A DNA stretch of 64,000 nucleotides from Paraglaciecola mesophila (GCF_009906955.1 NZ_CP047656.1:4587001-4651000), one strand, 5' to 3'; counted from the stretch's first letter, positions 1 through 10,139 are shown. Notes: generated by a model not told the origin, from the letters alone. Numbers and translations are program-made.

Positions 1-1195
1 CAACACCCCAAGCCGAAGTTGACTTGTTGGCGCGAGCGCAATCAAACATATGTAAACGCTCTAATTTACGCACAGTTTCTTCATGGAATTCTTTCGCGTT
101 TGGCGCTTTGTGGAAGTACAAGTACCCCCCAAAAATCTCATCAGCACCTTCACCAGATAAGACCATTTTGATACCCATAGCTTTAATTTTACGGCTCATG
201 AGGTACATAGGCGTAGCGGCACGGATCGTGGTTACATCGTATGTTTCAAGGTGATAAATCACGTCACGAATGGCATCAAGGCCTTCTTGTACGGTGAAAT
301 GTACTTCGTGATGCACAGTGCCAATCATATCGGCTACTTTTTGCGCCGCGACTAAATCAGGTGCTCCTTCAAGGCCTACTGCAAACGAGTGTAAGCGTGG
401 CCACCACGCATCTGACTCATCATTGTCTTCGACGCGCTTAGCAACGTATTTAGCAGCAATTGCTGAAACCAATGAAGAGTCTAAACCGCCAGATAACAAC
501 ACGCCGTATGGCACGTCTGACATGAGGTGCGACTTGACTGATTTTTCAAACGCTACTTTAAGATCATTTAAATCGGTAGTGTTATCTTTGACATTCTCGT
601 AGCTCATCCAGTCACGCTGATAGTATTTCTTCAGCTCGCCCGACTTGCTCCATAGGTAATGTCCAGGAGGGAACTCTTGCACTGTTTTACACACTGGGAC
701 GAGTGACTTCATTTCAGATGCCACGTAGAAGTTACCGTGTTCGTCAAAGCCCGTGTACAAGGGAATAATGCCCATGTGATCGCGAGCAATTAGGTAAGCG
801 TCTTGTGCTTGATCATAAAGCACAAATGCGAACATACCCTGTAATTGGTCAATAAACTCTATGCCTTGTTGTTCATACAAAGGCAGAATCACTTCACAAT
901 CTGATTTGGTTCTAAAATCGTAAGGTTGAGCTAAGTCTTGTTCTAGTGCCTTGTGGTTGTAAATCTCACCATTAACGGCAAGTACATTATTATTATTTCG
1001 GCTGATAAGTGGTTGCGCGCCTTTGTCAACGTCGACGATCGCTAAGCGCTCGTGACACAAAATCGCATTATCATTATTCCAAACACCTGACCAGTCAGGA
1101 CCGCGATGACGCAGTAATTTGGAAAGTTCTAATGCTTGCGTTCTAAGTTCTGTTACATCTGTTTTGATGTCCAGAATGCCGAAAATACCACACAT
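1..1195 (-). CDS. asnB: Asparagine synthetase B, glutamine-hydrolysing (C-terminal part outside the window)
   Basis: Makes asparagine from aspartate, glutamine and ATP in the cytoplasm. About 398 codons are visible and the gene runs off the left edge. The start ATG gives MCGIFGILD, so the catalytic Cys2 of the class II glutaminase domain is present. RHRGPD, NGEIYNH and GMFAFVLYD follow in the glutaminase half. The ATP-pyrophosphatase half has LLSGGLDSSL and LSGEGADEIFGGY. The last visible residues (KSTSAWGV) match the conserved region before the C-terminal third of E. coli AsnB. A purine-rich AGAGAG lies about 11 nt before the ATG. The gene stands alone; the next minus-strand gene ends about 300 bp upstream. 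Confidence 0.95.
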   Translation of the reverse strand, partial: MCGIFGILDIKTDVTELRTQALELSKLLRHRGPDWSGVWNNDNAILCHERLAIVDVDKGAQPLISRNNNNVLAVNGEIYNHKALEQDLAQPYDFRTKSDCEVILPLYEQQGIEFIDQLQGMFAFVLYDQAQDAYLIARDHMGIIPLYTGFDEHGNFYVASEMKSLVPVCKTVQEFPPGHYLWSKSGELKKYYQRDWMSYENVKDNTTDLNDLKVAFEKSVKSHLMSDVPYGVLLSGGLDSSLVSAIAAKYVAKRVEDNDESDAWWPRLHSFAVGLEGAPDLVAAQKVADMIGTVHHEVHFTVQEGLDAIRDVIYHLETYDVTTIRAATPMYLMSRKIKAMGIKMVLSGEGADEIFGGYLYFHKAPNAKEFHEETVRKLERLHMFDCARANKSTSAWGV

Positions 1196-1512
1196 AAAAA
1201 GGCTTCTCTCTTTTGGTTATTTGTTACTAACTCATATAGCTGATTCGCTTGGTTATGTTGAAAACCAAACATGCGTGCGGGGAAAGTGCTGGTTATAGTA
1301 TTTATTATTACTTTCTTGCGCCCTTGAATTTGCCAGCATGAGAAAAAAAAGCAAGGGGAAACTGTAATTTTTTTACACTTGTTGGCTATTAGATAGATTA
1401 ACGGCTGTTTATTGGCATTAATCAAACTCAATTTCGTAAGTTAAATAGTAAATGACCGGTTGGACGACGCGTTCGCCAACCGGCTTGAAGCAGAATAATT
1501 AGTGTTTAAAAA
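1196..1512. other. Intergenic region between asnB and the M28 peptidase, with a hairpin
   Basis: This stretch holds the asnB upstream region and the end of the peptidase transcript. The clearest structure is an inverted repeat at 1456-1483 (CCGGTTGG / CCAACCGG, 12-nt loop). On the minus strand it is followed by a T-rich but interrupted tract, so it could be a weak terminator for the peptidase gene. I see no gene here. A small open frame overlapping the asnB start has no family signal. Confidence 0.4.
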
Positions 1513-3156
1513 TTATTGACGCTGAAACTCACTGCTCGCATTCCACTTGGGCCAATCCGTAGATTGGGCAATGTCATACCCCACTTCGAATAGGAGTTGG
1601 GTATCTTCCCGTACTCCAGAAAAATCCCAATTTTCACGGAATTGATCGCAAACTTGGTGATAACACCCTGTAATCAATACTTTAGTGCGTTTTTTGTACT
1701 GAGCAGTTTGCTCATCAAACGGGATATTTCCACCTTTTGCATAGAGCGCGGGTACACCTTGTTTAGCAAAACTGAAATGATCAGAGCGGTAGTATGAACC
1801 TGCTTCAGGACGTGACTCCTGTGTCAATGTTCTATTTTGGCGCTTGGCTGCCTTGGCCAAATAGGTTTCAAGTTCAGATTTTCCCATACCAACAACTGAA
1901 ACGTCCTTGGTTCTCCCAAGTACATTCATGGCGTCCATATTAATATTTGCCACGGTTTTGTTCAGCGGAATAATCGGATGTTGGGCATAGTACTGTGAGC
2001 CTAACAAACCTTGCTCTTCGGCGGTGACGATAAGAAAATCGACAGAGCGTTTCGGCGCTGTATCTAAGGTTTTATAAGCTTTTGCGATAGCGAGGGCACT
2101 GGCTGTACCCGTGGCGTTGTCGTGTGCGCCGTTGTAAATATTGTCACCTTCTTTACTGTCATCTTTACCTAAATGATCCCAGTGTGCCGTGTAGATAATA
2201 TGTTCATCTGGCGTTTCTGAACCGGGTAGCGTGGCCATCACGTTATAACTAACAGATTTTTTCATTGTGCTGTTGATTGTCACCGAGGCTTTTTGCTTTA
2301 AGCTAGTATGGTAAGGGCCTTGTAGCGCTTTCGCTTTTTCTTTGACAAAGTCTAGCCCCGCGTCAGCAAAGACCTTCTTTGCCGCTTCGTTAGACAGCCA
2401 ACCCTCCACTGCAACCCGATCTGCATTGCCGTTGTCGCTGACCAAACTGTATTGTGGGCCACTCCAACTATTCGCTACAACAGACCAGCCATATGATGCT
2501 GGCGCCGTTTCATGAATTATAATTGCTGCCGCTGCGCCTTGGCGGCTGGCTTCTTCGTACTTGTATGTCCAGCGGCCGTAATAGGTCATGGTTTTGCCCT
2601 GAAACTTTCCACTGTCAGGGTTTTCAAAGCCAGGATCGTTTACCAAAATAACGACGGTTTTGCCTTTTACGTCTAAGTCCTGATAATCGTTCCAGCCATA
2701 TTCAGGTGCATTTACACCAAAGCCGACGAATACCACGTCTGAGTCCGTCAAACTGACTTGTGTTTTTTCTCTTTTCGTTGAAGCTATCATGCCTTCTTTA
2801 TACTTAAATTGATTGTCACCTATGGTCATGGTCATATCAGGAGACGCGGTCATCTCGAGTAAATTAACCGCTTGTAGATAGCTGTCGCCATTACCGGGTT
2901 GGTAGCCCATTTGCTTGAATTGGCCGACTAAATAATCGAGAGTGACTTTTTCACCGTGGGACGTGGGAGAGCGGCCTTCGAATTCGTCTGAGGCTAGCGT
3001 TTTAGTGTGTGCTTTTAGCGTTGCATCACTAATGCTCTGATACGCGAAGCTAAAATCATTGCCAGCGCTGGGCGTCGAAGTGTTATCACTATTCACCCCG
3101 CAGGCAAACAAAGTTGCACTGATAAGGGGGATAGCGACCAGTTGAATTTTTCTCAT
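1513..3156 (-). CDS. M28 family zinc metallopeptidase, predicted lipoprotein
   Basis: A secreted zinc aminopeptidase of the M28 (PepA/Vibrio aminopeptidase-like) family, probably releasing amino acids from peptides outside the cytoplasm. The mature part contains a PA-type insertion (about residues 130-280) and then the M28 zinc core: HWDHLG, GAHDNATGTAS, TAEEQGLLGS, NMDAMN and SYYRSDHFSF, which supply the expected His/Asp/Glu ligands and catalytic Glu. The N-terminus is a lipoprotein signal, with a hydrophobic stretch ending in LFAC (lipobox Cys). I chose the ATG at 3156, which has AGGTG 9 nt upstream. A GTG 12 nt further upstream overlaps that motif and is less likely. The gene is monocistronic between asnB and a divergent DUF3025 gene. 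Confidence 0.9.
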   Translation of the reverse strand: MRKIQLVAIPLISATLFACGVNSDNTSTPSAGNDFSFAYQSISDATLKAHTKTLASDEFEGRSPTSHGEKVTLDYLVGQFKQMGYQPGNGDSYLQAVNLLEMTASPDMTMTIGDNQFKYKEGMIASTKREKTQVSLTDSDVVFVGFGVNAPEYGWNDYQDLDVKGKTVVILVNDPGFENPDSGKFQGKTMTYYGRWTYKYEEASRQGAAAAIIIHETAPASYGWSVVANSWSGPQYSLVSDNGNADRVAVEGWLSNEAAKKVFADAGLDFVKEKAKALQGPYHTSLKQKASVTINSTMKKSVSYNVMATLPGSETPDEHIIYTAHWDHLGKDDSKEGDNIYNGAHDNATGTASALAIAKAYKTLDTAPKRSVDFLIVTAEEQGLLGSQYYAQHPIIPLNKTVANINMDAMNVLGRTKDVSVVGMGKSELETYLAKAAKRQNRTLTQESRPEAGSYYRSDHFSFAKQGVPALYAKGGNIPFDEQTAQYKKRTKVLITGCYHQVCDQFRENWDFSGVREDTQLLFEVGYDIAQSTDWPKWNASSEFQRQ

Positions 3157-3233
3157 TGTTATATTCACCTAGTGTTAATTATTAGAATTGCTATGCATTT
3201 TCTGTCGACACGAAACATACTAGAACGGGTATA

Positions 3234-4100
3234 ATGCCATTCATCAATTTACTCGCAACGAATTTTGTTTTTCTTTTTATGCCATTACCCTGGAATGAAC
3301 CCTTTACACAGCAGTTATCTTGCGCACCATTAGCCCGTTTAGACGCTCAGTTTTCACTGAGTGACTTTTCGTACTGGCCTAATGCCCATGGTCTAAATGC
3401 GCTAAAGCAGCGCTTACCCATAACTAGGCAGGCCGTTCCAGAATTTATTGATCAAGAAGCCTTGCCTGTAACTGACGATTACTACGAACAAATTATTTAT
3501 AAGCAAGGGCATATTCCTACCAGAGAAAACGGCTGGCATGATCTTTTTAATGGTTTAGTGTGGTTGCAATATCCCGCGACGAAAAAGTATTTAAATCAGC
3601 TACATGTTGATGATATACAACAGCATGGGCTTAGCCCACGTAGTCGATTACGAAATCATATTACCCACTTCGATGAATGTGGCGTGGTATTGGCGATAGA
3701 ACATTCTCAAGGCGCAGAAATTGCTGAGCTGCTAGGGGAACATCGTTGGAGCGAAGCGCTTTTTACACGGCGCAGTGAATGGGGGGCTGCAATTCATGCT
3801 CGCATGTTCGGTCATGCGAACTATGAAATGCTGCTTAACCCATTCATTGGACTAACCGGCAAGTGGCTCGCCGTAAATGTGAAATCTGGCTTTGCTAAGC
3901 GCAGTGTGCTTGAGCAAAATGCTGAGATAGATGCAGGCTTATATGAAATGATCGCAGAGAAGGCCTCGTTCGATCAAATCAAACCCCTATTACCTATACC
4001 TCTGTTAGGGATTCCCGGATGGTATGAGCAGAATCAAGTAGAGCAGTTTTACCAGAATCGTGATTATTTTCGACCTAAACGGATTCATTCATCTCACTAG
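3234..4100 (+). CDS. DUF3025 family protein
   Basis: A 288-residue protein of the DUF3025 family, which has no established function. It is recognised from its overall character: an N-terminal NEPFTQQLSCAPLARL-like segment, a central LFNGLVWLQYPATKKYLNQL and a C-terminal PLLGIPGW. It has no signal peptide and no confident membrane segment. The first 16 residues are hydrophobic and a second ATG lies at codon 17 (3282). Neither start has a good ribosome binding site, so the true start is uncertain. It is divergent from the M28 peptidase and convergent with the Yip1 gene. Confidence 0.75.
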   Translation: MPFINLLATNFVFLFMPLPWNEPFTQQLSCAPLARLDAQFSLSDFSYWPNAHGLNALKQRLPITRQAVPEFIDQEALPVTDDYYEQIIYKQGHIPTRENGWHDLFNGLVWLQYPATKKYLNQLHVDDIQQHGLSPRSRLRNHITHFDECGVVLAIEHSQGAEIAELLGEHRWSEALFTRRSEWGAAIHARMFGHANYEMLLNPFIGLTGKWLAVNVKSGFAKRSVLEQNAEIDAGLYEMIAEKASFDQIKPLLPIPLLGIPGWYEQNQVEQFYQNRDYFRPKRIHSSH

Positions 4101-4112
4101 ATTTGCGCATAA

Positions 4113-4820
4113 TCAGTCAAAAATAATAATCAATGCCCAAACAAGCCAAAGAAAAACGCAGGGGGTAAATGCAACAAGCAAGGCCTTTCGCCAGCTTATA
4201 TTTACCCACTGAGAGACGCCTATCGCCACTAAATACATACTCCACACCGTCTCTAACTTGATACTACTGGCTAGGCCAAACCAAGTTGAGGTGACAGGAA
4301 TAGCAAAAAGAAATGACAGCGCACTCGGGGAAACTGCATCGAAGCTGATTTGACCGTGATCTAACCAAAACAGAATAATCCCGCTGAGCAAAGCGCCTAC
4401 ACATGATGGCAATAACACCCACCATGAAAAGCCAAACCAATCACTAAAGCTAAAGATGTTCTCGGGATCTGATTTGGTCATGACGTTTAAGTAAAGAGCA
4501 ATCAGTGAGACCAATACCAACACCATAATAAAAGGTGTAATGATGGTGCCAATGATGCCCTTGGTGGCATTTAAAGAAACACCGACCGCCTGCTGTTCAC
4601 CTGGACTAACATTGGCAAACTGACTAGAAATAATGACCTCTTTATACCATTGGAAGTCCACCACTTGAAAGTAGTAATACACTGGCAAAATAGTTGCGAA
4701 CACCACTAATACAAAAGGTAGCCAAGACCAGTTATGCTGACCTTTTAGTGCGCCAAATGTTGCCTTAGGCTGATAAAGCACGCCCAAGCAAGCTGTGAAT
4801 GGATTGAGTGGAGAGACCAT
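4113..4820 (-). CDS. Yip1 domain membrane protein
   Basis: A 235-residue inner-membrane protein with about five hydrophobic segments and the N-terminal pattern NPFTACLGVLYQPKATFGALK, typical of bacterial Yip1-domain (DUF1282-like) proteins. The biochemical role is not known. The gene is short, single and ends 12 bp from the convergent DUF3025 gene. The 210 bp upstream separate it from the divergent natAB pair and hold an AT-rich region but no obvious operator. Confidence 0.75.
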   Translation of the reverse strand: MVSPLNPFTACLGVLYQPKATFGALKGQHNWSWLPFVLVVFATILPVYYYFQVVDFQWYKEVIISSQFANVSPGEQQAVGVSLNATKGIIGTIITPFIMVLVLVSLIALYLNVMTKSDPENIFSFSDWFGFSWWVLLPSCVGALLSGIILFWLDHGQISFDAVSPSALSFLFAIPVTSTWFGLASSIKLETVWSMYLVAIGVSQWVNISWRKALLVAFTPCVFLWLVWALIIIFD

Positions 4821-5030
4821 GAAACGTGTCCTTGTTTAACCTGTATTGTGGTTATAAAAATAACTAATCTAATGATTTTAAAGATTATTGTCGCATTTTT
4901 CAGCTATTAGGTTGTAGCTATTTAAGCTAAAGTAGCGAACTATTGTTAACCTCGGCGAACGAGTAGCTTACGCCCAAGAACAGGTCGTATTACTGAACGG
5001 ACAATAGACCCGAATAAAAGAGGTAAAGGG

Positions 5031-5810
5031 ATGATAGAGATAATAGGTTTGGCAAAAAAGTTTTCGGTCGAAAACCCGAAGAAATTAAGCGAGCAGGAGC
5101 GTCAAGATCCTAGATTAAAAGGGCGCTTTTTTCATTCGGTTATTGACGTATCGTTGACGTGTCAACCAGGTGAGGTGCTGGGTTTACTTGGGCCAAACGG
5201 CGCGGGTAAAACCACAACGTTGCGCATGTTGTCTACAGCGCTTAAGCCGGATAGCGGTAGTGTGACGATTAATGGTACGGATGTGTTAAGTAACCCCGTA
5301 GTAGCACGCAAAAAGATCGGCTTTTTGTCAGGCTCTACAGGCTTGTACGGTCGCTTGAGCGGCCGTGAAAACATTGAATACTTCGCCAAATTACACGGTA
5401 TGTCCGAAGGTCAGATAAAGCAAAGGATCGATACATTAGCCGAACTACTTGATATGCACACATTTTTGGACAGGCGCAGCGAGAACTTCTCTACCGGTAT
5501 GAAACAAAAAGTCGCCATTGCACGAGCGGTTGTGCATACCCCTGAAGTGGTTATTTTAGATGAACCAACCACAGGCCTAGACATCATGGCAACGCAAACC
5601 GTTCTGAACTTTATTCGAGGGCTAAAAGAGCAAGGTACCCCTGTTTTATTCTCAACGCATCATTTAGATGAAGTCAGTGAGTTGTGTGATCGGGTGGCGG
5701 TTATTGACCAAGGAATAAGTCAGTTTGACGGGCCGTTGCAGCAGTTTACTGAGCTTGCAGATGGCTCGCTTCATCAAGCTTTTTTAACCAGCATAAAGCA
5801 GGGAAATTAA
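5031..5810 (+). CDS. natA: ABC transporter ATP-binding protein, NatA-like
   Basis: The ATPase of a two-gene ABC-2 exporter. It shows Walker A GPNGAGKTT, the signature region NFSTGMKQKVA, Walker B VVILDEPTTGLD and the H-loop STHH. The N-terminal insertion (NPKKLSEQERQDPRLKGRFFH) is characteristic of NatA-type subunits, for which sodium efflux is described in Bacillus; the substrate here is inferred only from family. Start ATG has AGAGGTAAAGG immediately upstream. It lies 1 bp before the permease gene, so the two are translationally coupled. Confidence 0.88.
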   Translation: MIEIIGLAKKFSVENPKKLSEQERQDPRLKGRFFHSVIDVSLTCQPGEVLGLLGPNGAGKTTTLRMLSTALKPDSGSVTINGTDVLSNPVVARKKIGFLSGSTGLYGRLSGRENIEYFAKLHGMSEGQIKQRIDTLAELLDMHTFLDRRSENFSTGMKQKVAIARAVVHTPEVVILDEPTTGLDIMATQTVLNFIRGLKEQGTPVLFSTHHLDEVSELCDRVAVIDQGISQFDGPLQQFTELADGSLHQAFLTSIKQGN

Positions 5811-5811
5811 T

Positions 5812-7005
5812 ATGTGGCTTGTATTTTTAAAAGAAATTAAAGAACTACTTAGAGACAGAAAAACCCTGTTTTTTATGATCGCGTTACCTATCCTGATTTT
5901 CCCATTGATTTTTGGCGGGATGGCCTATTTTACCGCTCAAGCATTCGAGAAAGCCGAAAGTAAAGTGCTTAAATATGCTGTTGTTAACGCGCGGTATGCG
6001 CCAGAGTTGGCAGGTGACTTAGGGCAATCGGATAAATTTGAGCGCGTGGATATTGGTAATAATACTGATTACGCCGGACTCATTAAAAGTGACACCATAG
6101 ATTTTGCTATCGTCATGCCAGAAAACTACAGTGCGGATATTCTTAAAAGTGGACAGCTTACGATAACACTTCATTTAAATGATGCGCAGCTAAACATGGT
6201 GCATAATCGTGTGAATGCCTTAGTGCAAAAGTATGCCGATGAATACCAAGCATTAGCATTTTCAGCACTTGGTGTGTCACCCGAGCAACAAAGTGCCTTG
6301 TTGAACCCAATCGAGTTAAAGCAAATTAGTACCGCAGATCAGCGCGAAAATTGGGGAGAGAAAATTGGCGGCATGCTACCTTATCTTCTGTTTATTTTGT
6401 GTTTTCAAGGGGCAATGTTTCCGGCGACCGATATCGGCGCTGGAGAAAAAGAGCGAGGCACATTAGAAACACTGCTTATTTCCCCTATCGATCGCACTAA
6501 AATAGTACTCGGTAAGTTTTTAACAATCGCCTGTGCAGGTGCCACAACAGCGCTCATTACCGTTATCAGTATGGCGGTGTGGGGCTTGGTACTAAGCCGT
6601 GGTTTTGCTATGCAGTTTGTCACCGACTTTATGAGTCAAATAGGGATCGTTGATTTCGTGTTGATGTTTTTGATGCTTATTCCTTTAGTGGCTATTTTTG
6701 CTTCTGTACTCCTAAGTATTTCAATTTATGCGCGCAGTTTTAAAGAAGCTCAGAGCTATATGGGCCCCTTGGTTATATTTGTGATCATACCTGTTATGGT
6801 CGCACTAATGCCTGGCGTTGAACTAAAAGGCGGCTGGTCTTGGGTACCGCTAACGAATGTGGCCCTTGCCATGAAAGAGCTTGTAAAAGGCACCATGGAT
6901 TACTTTCAGCTGATTGCGATATTTGGCTCTACCGCATTAATCGCTTTACTACTGTTAGGTTTTTGCGTGTACTGGTTCAAACAGGAAAAAGTGCTGTTTC
7001 GATAA
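5812..7005 (+). CDS. natB: ABC-2 transporter permease, NatB-like
   Basis: The membrane partner of the preceding ATPase. It is 397 residues, with one N-terminal membrane segment (about 20-42), a periplasmic domain of roughly 140 residues, then five to six C-terminal membrane segments. ERGTLETLLISPIDRTKIVLGKF after the second segment is the hallmark of the ABC-2/NatB family. Predicted to export an ion or small molecule from the inner membrane. An imperfect GC-rich inverted repeat follows within the 89-bp gap before the convergent DUF72 gene. Confidence 0.85.
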   Translation: MWLVFLKEIKELLRDRKTLFFMIALPILIFPLIFGGMAYFTAQAFEKAESKVLKYAVVNARYAPELAGDLGQSDKFERVDIGNNTDYAGLIKSDTIDFAIVMPENYSADILKSGQLTITLHLNDAQLNMVHNRVNALVQKYADEYQALAFSALGVSPEQQSALLNPIELKQISTADQRENWGEKIGGMLPYLLFILCFQGAMFPATDIGAGEKERGTLETLLISPIDRTKIVLGKFLTIACAGATTALITVISMAVWGLVLSRGFAMQFVTDFMSQIGIVDFVLMFLMLIPLVAIFASVLLSISIYARSFKEAQSYMGPLVIFVIIPVMVALMPGVELKGGWSWVPLTNVALAMKELVKGTMDYFQLIAIFGSTALIALLLLGFCVYWFKQEKVLFR

Positions 7006-7094
7006 ATCAGTAACATGCTAAAAGACGGATAAAATACCCGGCAATGCGTTACGTCGGGCACTTATTTTCGGACACTTATTAAAGTGCAATCGTA

Positions 7095-7985
7095 TCAATC
7101 AAAAATTGATATCTGTTGGTGGCTGTTTTGCCCTGCTGATAAAACAAGTTCAGGAAGAGGGCTCTGGGGGTAGGTTAGGTTGTAATCCTGAATAAAGGCC
7201 GCTGCCAACCAAGGGGCATCTTTGTTGTCTGGCATATGAAAAAATATCGACGGGCTTTTGCCTTCATCGCACCATTGTTTGATTTTTCTTATCCAAGGTT
7301 GATAGAAAGCGGAGGACTTTTTAATATCCTGATGGCCAACAAAGCGCACGACAGGGGCATTTCCTGTGGCAATGACATTGGTTGGTACCCGTGGCTTTTT
7401 ACGCTGAACATCCAAAATAAGTGCTTGTTCGCTGCCTGTATATTGGGTTGCTTCGCAAGCAAAAAGGGCGCGGGTATCCATGATCACTCGGTTCGCTTTG
7501 TGGGTCATTAGCAATTGATTTAACGCTTTTTCTTCATCCCCTTTTTGAAAAAATGCTAAGTGACGTACTTCTACGCTAATGGGCAAGTCGCTGGGGATAG
7601 CCTCAAGCAATATACTAAGCTGATTGAGGTGACGCGGCGTGAACTGCTTTGGCAGTTGCAACATAACGCCGCCGAGTGTGCTCCCTAGCCATTTTAAGGT
7701 AGCAATGGTGTTTTTTACCTCATCTAAGCACGCGTTCAGTTGGCCAGAATGACTAATATCCCGTGGTAACTTCAATATAAATTTAAAATCATCAGGCACA
7801 CTCTCGCGCCATTTTTTAAGTGTGTCGAGGTTGGGTAAATGATAAAAGCTACTGTTACACTCTACGCTGTTAAACAGGCCGCTGTATGATTGCAGAGCTG
7901 ATACCTTATTACTTTTCGGCGGGTAAATACTGTTAAACCAAGTATCATGTGTCCAAATCGGACAACCTATATTCACTCTGGACAT
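7095..7985 (-). CDS. DUF72 family protein (YecE-like)
   Basis: A TIM-barrel-like protein of the DUF72/YecE family, function not established. Visible hallmarks are NIGCPIWTHDTWFNSIYP at the N-terminus, FNSVECNSSFYHLP, FKFILKLPRDISH, GGVMLQLPKQF and SVEVRHLAFF. I chose the ATG at 7985 (MSRVNIGC), which begins right at the domain and has a GAGAG-type site 5 nt upstream. The longer frame from 8021 adds 12 hydrophobic residues with no family support. Convergent with natB. Confidence 0.82.
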   Translation of the reverse strand: MSRVNIGCPIWTHDTWFNSIYPPKSNKVSALQSYSGLFNSVECNSSFYHLPNLDTLKKWRESVPDDFKFILKLPRDISHSGQLNACLDEVKNTIATLKWLGSTLGGVMLQLPKQFTPRHLNQLSILLEAIPSDLPISVEVRHLAFFQKGDEEKALNQLLMTHKANRVIMDTRALFACEATQYTGSEQALILDVQRKKPRVPTNVIATGNAPVVRFVGHQDIKKSSAFYQPWIRKIKQWCDEGKSPSIFFHMPDNKDAPWLAAAFIQDYNLTYPQSPLPELVLSAGQNSHQQISIFD

Positions 7986-8262
7986 GCAGACTCTCTTGAA
8001 GGTAAGCCACAATAATAACAATTAAATGCGTTGCTATAAATGTGCAATCCCTCGACCCGTACATTCTGTTCTCGCAGCCGTTTTAGTGGCTCTACGGTCG
8101 CTGCATACTCGCCATTGATGAATATTGTACAGAGGATGATTATTGTGCAGAGTTTGTTAGTTTAATTACAGTCATTAGGCAACGGTTTGCACTATAACCG
8201 CGGTATAATTGTACGACAGATGGCGTAAGCGTCATCAATGCACATGCGCTTATCTCAGACCC

Positions 8263-8291
8263 TTGGGGTTAGCGCACTTTGGGTATATACT
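8263..8291 (+). promoter_or_regulatory. Probable sigma-70 promoter of aspS
   Basis: A -35 box TTGGGG (8263-8268) and -10 box TATACT (8286-8291) are separated by 17 bp and followed by a GC-rich discriminator (ACGCGGCC), as is common for growth-rate-controlled genes. It lies about 50 bp before the aspS start. Another TATAAT further upstream (8200-8210) lacks a properly spaced -35. The rest of the 8022-8346 gap shows nothing I can name. Confidence 0.55.
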
Positions 8292-8346
8292 ACGCGGCCT
8301 TATTTTTCTTATATTTTAGTAGCTTGGTTTAGAGGCTTATTTCATC

Positions 8347-10125
8347 ATGCGCACAGATTATTGCGGCAACATTAATGCATCACACATTGGACAAACAGTC
8401 ACACTTTGCGGTTGGGTAAACCGTCGCCGTGATTTGGGCGGGGTTATTTTTATCGACTTGCGTGATCGCGAAGGCATAGTGCAAGTGGTTTACGATCCTG
8501 ACCTAGCAGACTTATTTGATACCGCAAACAGCTTACGCAGTGAATTCTGTGTACAAATTGAAGGTTTGGTACGTGCCCGCCCACAGGGTCAAGTCAATAA
8601 AGAAATGGGCACAGGGGAAATCGAAATTTTAGGCAAGGGTTTAACGATTTTAAACAAGTCTGCGGTATTACCGTTAGACAGCAACCAAGAAAACTCAGAA
8701 GAGCAGCGTTTAAAATACCGTTACTTGGACTTGCGTCGCCCAGTGATGAGTGATCGCTTAAAGTTTCGCGCTAAAGTGACCAGTGCTGTACGTAGTTATT
8801 TAGAAGGCGATGGCTTTTTAGATATAGAAACGCCTATTTTGACTAAAGCCACACCTGAAGGGGCGCGCGATTACTTAGTACCTAGCCGTACCCACAAAGG
8901 TAAGTTTTTCGCTTTACCCCAGTCTCCTCAGTTGTTTAAGCAATTGTTGATGATGTCAGGCATGGACCGTTACTACCAAATCGTTAAGTGTTTCCGAGAT
9001 GAAGATTTACGTGCTGATCGTCAGCCTGAATTTACCCAAATCGATATTGAAACCACGTTTTTGAGCGCAGAGCAGGTGATGGAAATCACCGAGGGCATGA
9101 TCCGTGATTTGTTTATGAAAATGCTGAACGTCGATTTAGGTGTTTTCCCGCAAATGACTTACGCTGACGCCATGCGTCGTTTCGGAAGCGACAAACCAGA
9201 TTTACGTAATCCCCTTGAGCTGGTGGATGTAGCCGATATTTTAAAAGATGTTGAGTTCAAAGTGTTCTCCGGCCCGGCAAATGACGCTAAGGGGCGTGTT
9301 GCGGTTATTCGCGTGCCTGGTGGTTCAAGCATGACGCGCAAGCAAATTGACGAATACACTAAGTTCGTCGGTATTTATGGTGCCAAAGGCTTAGCATGGA
9401 TGAAAGTGAATGACATCGATGCAGGCGTGGATGGTTTGCAATCGCCAATTTTGAAATTCTTAGGCGAAGACGTAGCCAAGCAAGTGCTTTCGCGTGTTGA
9501 AGCGCAAACTGGCGACATCTTATTGTTCGGAGCAGACAGCGCTACGGTTGTCACCGAAGCGTTAGGCGCACTGCGCTTAAAAGTGGGTGAAGACCTAAAC
9601 TTGCTTGAAGGCGAATGGAAACCACTTTGGGTGATTGATTTCCCAATGTTCGAAGAGTTCGACGGGCAATTCTATGCACTACATCATCCGTTTACAGCCC
9701 CCCGTGACATGACACCGGAACAGTTGACGGCAGATCCGGCAAATGCGTTGTCGAATGCTTACGATATGGTATTAAACGGTTGTGAATTAGGCGGTGGTTC
9801 GGTTCGTATTCACGATCAGGATATGCAGGCGAAAGTGTTTAATATTCTAGGGATCAGCGATGAAGAAGCTGAAGTGAAATTTGGCTTCCTGCTTGATGCA
9901 CTTAAGTTTGGTGCACCGCCGCATGCTGGTCTTGCGTTTGGTTTAGACCGCTTGGTGATGTTGATGACAGGTGCAACCTCTATTCGCGATGTGATGGCCT
10001 TTCCTAAAACGACCACCGCAGCGTGCCCGTTAACAGATGCCCCAGGGGTTGCAAGTGACGAGCAACTGAAGGAATTGTCTATTAAAACCGATGTTGCTCA
10101 GGACAAAGGGCCTAGCGCGGAGTAA
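8347..10125 (+). CDS. aspS: Aspartyl-tRNA synthetase
   Basis: Charges tRNA-Asp with aspartate in the cytoplasm. The 592-residue length is normal for the bacterial type with a GAD insertion. Visible in order: N-terminal OB-fold (HIGQTVTLCGWVNRRRDLGGVIFIDLRD), class II motif 2 (FRDEDLRADRQPEFTQID), the GAD-domain insertion, and motif 3 (GLAFGLDRLVML). EARDYLVPSR-like GARDYLVPSR and QSPQLFKQLLM form the active site. It heads the aspS-nudB-ruvC-ruvA-ruvB cluster, an order resembling E. coli. Confidence 0.97.
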   Translation: MRTDYCGNINASHIGQTVTLCGWVNRRRDLGGVIFIDLRDREGIVQVVYDPDLADLFDTANSLRSEFCVQIEGLVRARPQGQVNKEMGTGEIEILGKGLTILNKSAVLPLDSNQENSEEQRLKYRYLDLRRPVMSDRLKFRAKVTSAVRSYLEGDGFLDIETPILTKATPEGARDYLVPSRTHKGKFFALPQSPQLFKQLLMMSGMDRYYQIVKCFRDEDLRADRQPEFTQIDIETTFLSAEQVMEITEGMIRDLFMKMLNVDLGVFPQMTYADAMRRFGSDKPDLRNPLELVDVADILKDVEFKVFSGPANDAKGRVAVIRVPGGSSMTRKQIDEYTKFVGIYGAKGLAWMKVNDIDAGVDGLQSPILKFLGEDVAKQVLSRVEAQTGDILLFGADSATVVTEALGALRLKVGEDLNLLEGEWKPLWVIDFPMFEEFDGQFYALHHPFTAPRDMTPEQLTADPANALSNAYDMVLNGCELGGGSVRIHDQDMQAKVFNILGISDEEAEVKFGFLLDALKFGAPPHAGLAFGLDRLVMLMTGATSIRDVMAFPKTTTAACPLTDAPGVASDEQLKELSIKTDVAQDKGPSAE

Positions 10126-10139
10126 ATTTTCTGCAAGCT

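Noticed and set aside
1153..1431. 92-codon minus-strand frame overlapping the asnB start
   Set aside because: Overlaps asnB in another frame, has no ribosome binding site and no family character.
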